Assembly: GCF_009834125.1 (NCBI RefSeq)
Contig: NZ_CP047146.1
Coordinates: 3,961,501-4,025,500 of the forward strand
Origin: Streptomyces sp. GS7
GTDB lineage: Bacteria; Actinomycetota; Actinomycetes; Streptomycetales; Streptomycetaceae
Direction of reading: 5' to 3'
Length of the DNA stretch: 64,000 nucleotides
The notes beneath the pieces were generated by a model that saw nothing but the letters and a program-made list of their open reading frames with translations, did no database searches and had not been told where the DNA came from. How positions within the stretch are numbered: the stretch's first letter is position 1; every line of letters begins with the position of its first letter. The position numbers and the translations under genes were made by a program. Positions 60,474 to 64,000 of the stretch are shown here, piece after piece.

Positions 60474-61289
60474 GTGGACAGGGACGGACAGGGACAAGGG
60501 CGGGGCCAGGGCAGGGACGTGGACTTCTCGGCGGGGGAGGAGCAGTGGCGGGCTCGTCTGGGGACGTTGCGGCAGGTCGTGCGCCAGGAGGTGGTGTCGC
60601 GGCAGCTGGTGGCCCACCTGCCGGACCTGCCACCCCGACGGGTGCTGGATGTGGGTTGCGGTCAGGGCACACAGGCTCTGGGCTTGGCCCGACGAGGACA
60701 CCGGGTCACCGGACTGGACGCATCGCCCCGGCTGCTCGACGACTTTCGCGCCGCGGTGGCCGCGGAGCCGGTGGAGGTCCGCGACCGGGTGCGGCTGCTC
60801 CAAGGCGACGCCGAACAGCTGGCGGGGATGTTCGCGCCGTCGAGTTTTGAAGTGGTGTTGTGTCAGGGCCTGTTGATGTATCTTCCGCACCCCGGTCCAC
60901 TACTGGACGCCGTCGGGCAGGTGCTGGCGCCCGGCGGAATCCTCTCCCTGCTCGTACGGAACGGCGATGCCCTTGCGATGCGCCCTGGGCTGCTGGGCGA
61001 CTGGGAGAACGTCGAGAGGGCTTTCGAGGGGGACTCCTATCTCAACCGGATCGGTGTGCATGCCCGCGCCGATCGTCTGGAGGACCTTACGGCGGCGTTG
61101 GCCCGGCGTGAGATGCGCGTGCGCCAGTGGTACGGGGTTCGGGTGTTCACCGACACCGTCGCGTCGGATGCGCCGCTGCCGGACGCGGAGACGCTCGGTG
61201 CCATTCTCCGCGCCGAGGAACGTGCCGGGCGCACCGACCCCTATCGGCGGGTGGCGGCCCTGCTTCATTTGATCGCTGAGCGCCGGTAG
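60474..61289 (+). CDS. class I SAM-dependent methyltransferase
   Basis: A 271-residue methyltransferase of the SmtA/CmoM-like type. After a low-complexity N-terminus (DRDGQGQGRGQGRDVDF) come motif I RRVLDVGCGQGTQALGLARR, motif II VTGLDASPRLLDDFRAAVAA, VRLLQGDAEQLAGMFAPSSF, VVLCQGLLMYLPHPGPLLDA and APGGILSLLVRNGDALAMRP. The last 80 residues (YLNRIGVHARADRLEDLTAA, WYGVRVFTDTV) match tRNA-modifying CmoM/SmtA homologues. GTG at 60474 is chosen because GAGGAGG precedes it closely; the ATG one base-frame away (60472) is in another frame. Confidence 0.85.
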   Translation: MDRDGQGQGRGQGRDVDFSAGEEQWRARLGTLRQVVRQEVVSRQLVAHLPDLPPRRVLDVGCGQGTQALGLARRGHRVTGLDASPRLLDDFRAAVAAEPVEVRDRVRLLQGDAEQLAGMFAPSSFEVVLCQGLLMYLPHPGPLLDAVGQVLAPGGILSLLVRNGDALAMRPGLLGDWENVERAFEGDSYLNRIGVHARADRLEDLTAALARREMRVRQWYGVRVFTDTVASDAPLPDAETLGAILRAEERAGRTDPYRRVAALLHLIAERR

Positions 61290-61627
61290 GAGAGGCTAAC
61301 TCCGTGTCGAGGCGGGAGCGTTGGTCGAGGAGCGGGGCAATGCTTCGCCGCGGTCGGCGCCTTGGTCCCGGCCTCCGCCTTCAGCGCGCCGCCCTGCTGG
61401 TCCTTGGCTCCCGGGCATCATCGACCCTGGATTTCCAGCCGCGTTGGCCATCGCTTTCCGACCCGGGAACCTCTCCGTGCCGAAGTCGCGTTAGTCATAA
61501 GGGGATTGAACCGTCGGGGATTTGCCGCTTGGTGTCGGAGCTGTCTAGCATCTGCGCCGCCATCATTGATGACAGCGCAGATGTCAGGAAGCGGTCGGGA
61601 AGCGGTCGGGAAGATGTCGGAAGGGCT
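61290..61627. other. intergenic region before the TetR gene
   Basis: A 338-bp gap with no supported gene. It contains the 61549-61583 dyad and, after it, a short direct repeat (two copies of AGCGGTCGGGA at about 61590-61611). Confidence 0.45.
61549..61583. promoter_or_regulatory. inverted repeat upstream of the TetR gene
   Basis: CATCTGCGC (61549-61557) pairs with GCGCAGATG (61575-61583), with 17 bp between. It lies 45-80 bp before the TetR start and is a likely autoregulatory site. Confidence 0.6.
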
Positions 61628-62311
61628 ATGGGCCAGGTGAGGAGACGGCCGATGCGCCTGTCGCCGGAGGCGATCGTCGACGCGGCGGTGCGGGTCGCGG
61701 CGCGCGCGGAGGAGGACGGGCTGACCGGACGGGCGCTGGGAGAGGAGTTGGGCGTGGACCGCTCGGCGGTGTGGCGGCACTTCGCCGACCGCGATGCGCT
61801 GCTGCTCGCGGTGGGCGACCGACTGCTGCGGATGGCGGTCGCGCAGGTCCCGGACGGACTGGCGGCGCGTGAGCGGTTGCAGTCACTGGCTCGCAGCGTG
61901 GTGGAGGTCTACGTCGCGCATCCCTTTGTGGGCGCCGCCGTCGCCTGCCGGACCACGCGGGGCCCGGGGGAGTTCGCCGCGGTCGAGATGATGCTCGTCG
62001 GACTGCAGGAAATCGGTCTGCGGGCGGAGGCCGTCGCCCGCTTCCAGCGGATGCTCGCCGACACGGTCCTCGCCCACGCCGGCATGCGTGCCGGGTACGC
62101 CGTACTGCCGCAGCACGTCAAGGACGGCGACGAGCAGGCATGGGCCGCCGCCTGCGCCACCCTCTCGCCCGAGCGGTACCCGGCCCTCACCGCCCACGTG
62201 CCGTACCTCGCCAAGCAGGACGATGACAGAGTCCTCGACGCACTGCTGGAAGCCTTCTGGCTCGCGGTCGAGGCCACCGCAGACCCCACGCGCCCGAACT
62301 CCGGGCGCTGA
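61628..62311 (+). CDS. TetR family transcriptional regulator
   Basis: A 227-residue regulator. The HTH is RLSPEAIVDAAVRVAARAEE with LTGRALGEELGVDRSAVWRH, followed by FADRDALLLAVGDRLLRMAV. The C-terminal domain (QSLARSVVEVYVAHPFVGAA, RFQRMLADTVLAHAGMRAGY, LDALLEAFWLAVEATADPTR) is of the TetR_C type. ATG at 61628 follows GGAAGGG, so the much longer upstream frame from 61304 is not used. The multi-span membrane protein gene starts 191 bp downstream on the same strand and may be its target. Confidence 0.9.
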   Translation: MGQVRRRPMRLSPEAIVDAAVRVAARAEEDGLTGRALGEELGVDRSAVWRHFADRDALLLAVGDRLLRMAVAQVPDGLAARERLQSLARSVVEVYVAHPFVGAAVACRTTRGPGEFAAVEMMLVGLQEIGLRAEAVARFQRMLADTVLAHAGMRAGYAVLPQHVKDGDEQAWAAACATLSPERYPALTAHVPYLAKQDDDRVLDALLEAFWLAVEATADPTRPNSGR

Positions 62312-62393
62312 ATCGCGGGCACCTCGCATGCGGACCCGCCCGATTCCGGGCCCGCCGCGCTGAGTTCGCCATGCCCGACTTCACCCACTCCGC

Positions 62394-62452
62394 GGGCCCT
62401 GACGGCCTGCGGTGAAGACCACCGGGACGGCCGGCTACGGCGTCCACACCAG
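62394..62452. repeat. 59-bp imperfect direct repeat, copy 1
   Basis: Ungapped match at 48 of 59 positions to 63942-64000. Six of the 11 differences fall at the same codon phase, which suggests a coding origin. The two copies flank the membrane protein gene. Confidence 0.65.
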
Positions 62453-62502
62453 TCCGCCCGCCCGGGTCACCCACCCAGTACGAGACGAGAGCGAGACCCC
62501 GC

Positions 62503-63729
62503 ATGGCCTCCGTCCAGCATCTACAGGACCCTCCAGGGGACCGTGTTCCGCCCGCGGACGACCCCCCGGCCTCGACGCCCGAGACCGGCCGCCGCGCCTC
62601 GGCGAATCGGCTGATCGGCGTCGACCTGGCCCGCGGACTCGCGGTCTTCGGCATGTACGCCGCCCATGTCGGACCCTCCCCGGACCAGGGCGGGGTGACC
62701 GGCTTCCTGATGGAACTGACCCATGGCAGGGCCTCGGCGCTCTTCGCCTTCCTGGCGGGCTTCGCCGTCGTCCTGATAACCGGGCGCAGCACGCCGAAGA
62801 CCGGGCTCGCCGGCCGCCAGGCCGTCGCCAAGGTGGTGATCCGGGCAGTGATGCTGCTGGCGATGGGCACGGCACTGACCTCGACCGGCACCCCGGTCGA
62901 GGTCATCCTGGCCTTCTACGGTGTCTACTTCCTGCTCGTGCTGCCGCTCTACCGCCTCCGCGCCAGGTCGCTTGCGGTGATCGCGGTGGGGACAGCCGTC
63001 GTCCTCCCCCAGCTGCTGTACATCGGGATGCAGGTGATCGGCGACGGTACGTACGATGACGGGAACCGCGGCCACGGTGGCGTCGACGGCATCATCTCCC
63101 TTCTCTTCTCCGGCAGTTACCCGGCCATCACATGGGTCCCCTTCGTCATCGCCGGCATGGCCGTCGCCCGCCTCGACCTGGCCTCCGCAGCGGTCCGCAT
63201 ACGGCTCGCGGTCTCCGGTGCCGCTCTCGCCGTCGCGGGCTACGGATGTTCCTGGCTGGCGCTGCACCTCGTCCCCGGTGCTCTCGACGCCCTCGTCCAG
63301 GTGGCCGGACCGGACGTGGCGAGCGCGTGGTGGTCCGACAGCGCCGGCTACCCGACGTACGACACCCCGGCCTGGATGCTGGTGGCTTCGCCGCACAGCG
63401 AGACCACCCTGTCCATCGTGGCCAACACCGGTGTGGCAATAGCCGTCCTGGCCACCTGCCTCATCGCCGTGGACGCCGTCCCGCGCCTGCGTTCCCTGGC
63501 CCGCCCGGTCATAGCGGTCGGGTCCATGTCGCTGACGGCGTATGTCCTCCACATCGCCGGCATCTGGCTCCTGGGCATCGAGGAACTGCCTGGACCGCCC
63601 CTGCCCGTCCTGTTCGGCTTCATCGGCGCCGTCATGGTGTTCGCCACCGTCTGGTCGCGGTTCTTCCGCCGCGGACCGCTCGAACAGCTGATGGCCAAGG
63701 CAACCGGCATCGCCCGGCACGTCCGGTAG
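62503..63729 (+). CDS. multi-span membrane protein (DUF418/DUF1624-like acyltransferase type)
   Basis: A 408-residue membrane protein with about ten spans. After a polar Pro-rich N-terminus the core starts RLIGVDLARGLAVFGMYAAH, the typical opening of the heparan N-acetyltransferase-like/DUF418 superfamily. It continues with ASALFAFLAGFAVVLITGRS, VILAFYGVYFLLVLPLYRLR, AITWVPFVIAGMAVARLDLA and VGSMSLTAYVLHIAGIWLLG, ending in a basic tail. Members are thought to move acyl groups across the membrane onto glycans, though most are uncharacterised. The ATG at 62503 has GAGAGCGAG upstream. It follows the TetR gene on the same strand. Confidence 0.85.
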   Translation: MASVQHLQDPPGDRVPPADDPPASTPETGRRASANRLIGVDLARGLAVFGMYAAHVGPSPDQGGVTGFLMELTHGRASALFAFLAGFAVVLITGRSTPKTGLAGRQAVAKVVIRAVMLLAMGTALTSTGTPVEVILAFYGVYFLLVLPLYRLRARSLAVIAVGTAVVLPQLLYIGMQVIGDGTYDDGNRGHGGVDGIISLLFSGSYPAITWVPFVIAGMAVARLDLASAAVRIRLAVSGAALAVAGYGCSWLALHLVPGALDALVQVAGPDVASAWWSDSAGYPTYDTPAWMLVASPHSETTLSIVANTGVAIAVLATCLIAVDAVPRLRSLARPVIAVGSMSLTAYVLHIAGIWLLGIEELPGPPLPVLFGFIGAVMVFATVWSRFFRRGPLEQLMAKATGIARHVR

Positions 63730-63941
63730 CTCTGCGCACAGCACGGACGGGCATCGCGATCGCCGCCCACTCACGACGGCAGGCGTCATCTGCGGTACTT
63801 CCTAAGCTGGTTGTCCCCTGTGCGACCCCGGGCGAAGGGGAGACGGCAGGGAGGCAGGGCTGTGTCCAATGTGCCGTCGCCGAGACCGCTTCGGCGGTCT
63901 TCCGGCCCGAGCGTACGAGGCCCGACCCCAACAGGCTCCGC

Positions 63942-64000
63942 AGGCCCCGACGGCTTGCGGCGAGAAGCCCTGGGACGGGCGGCTACGGCGCCCACACCAG
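63942..64000. repeat. 59-bp imperfect direct repeat, copy 2, at the window edge
   Basis: This is the partner of 62394-62452. It runs to the last base, so the true repeat may be longer. Between the membrane protein gene and this copy (63730-63941) I see no gene. Confidence 0.65.

Overview
The window is high-GC actinobacterial DNA. Strong third-position GC bias, AGGAG-type ribosome binding sites, frequent GTG/TTG starts, overlapping stop/start pairs, many twin-arginine and lipoprotein signals, and families such as a SARP regulator, PE-PPE hydrolase, DUF4185 and DUF6585 all point to a Streptomyces chromosome, probably an arm-like region. There is no rRNA, tRNA, CRISPR array, intact insertion sequence or prophage that I can see. 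The gene set is mostly accessory: secreted enzymes, one- and two-component regulators, small-molecule methyltransferases and tailoring enzymes, and several decayed genes.

Layout. 1-6.5 kb: edge fragment, PEBP protein and esterase divergent from a MarR gene, a metallo-beta-lactamase-fold hydrolase, a secreted phosphodiester glycosidase with a SPOR-like segment, and a secreted CAP-domain protein. 7-12.3 kb: an XRE-NACHT-multi-membrane-span ATPase, divergent from a LuxR-HTH/SARP fusion regulator that is translationally coupled to a DUF6585 protein, then a secreted PE-PPE hydrolase. 12.4-13.4 kb: HTH/Clp-N pair behind a probably leaderless promoter, closed by two perfect hairpins. 13.4-18.5 kb: two methyltransferases (the second with an early TTA codon), a small secreted protein, and a two-component system. 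18.8-23.8 kb: ABC ATPase plus FtsX-type permease, a PIG-L deacetylase and an SH3-like secreted protein. 24-31 kb: a calpain-like cysteine protease, an XRE-TPR regulator, and a convergent operon of a 90-residue protein and a FAD/NAD(P)-binding enzyme fused in frame to an O-methyltransferase. 31-38 kb: PadR and acyl-CoA dehydrogenase, then secreted HNH nuclease, DUF4185 and polysaccharide deacetylase genes. 38-46.8 kb: two GNATs, flavodoxin, NDH-2-like reductase, methyltransferase, small secreted proteins, a macrolide-type glycosyltransferase and a truncated methyltransferase. 47-57 kb: secreted GH35 beta-galactosidase with an elaborate operator, a second-copy MEP operon (dxs-ispG plus a small gene), a UvrA-like ABC protein, and an SDR/TetR divergent pair. 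57-64 kb: a GNAT fragment, a tryptophanyl-tRNA synthetase behind a complete attenuator, a glycosyltransferase relic, a DJ-1/PfpI protein, a methyltransferase, a TetR regulator and a multi-span membrane protein.

The best-supported regulatory system is the trpS attenuator (59161-59265): a 13-codon leader peptide with two adjacent Trp codons, a near-consensus -10 that puts the start point on the leader ATG, mutually exclusive 1:2, 2:3 and 3:4 pairings and a T-tailed terminator. The best candidates for undescribed biology are the cassette at 25.9-30.4 kb (regulator, 90-residue protein, FAD enzyme-methyltransferase fusion) and the XRE-NACHT membrane protein next to the LuxR-SARP/DUF6585 pair. Gene decay is visible at five places: a pentapeptide-repeat tail, a truncated LCMT-type methyltransferase, a GNAT tail, a glycosyltransferase remnant and a frameshifted secreted protein.
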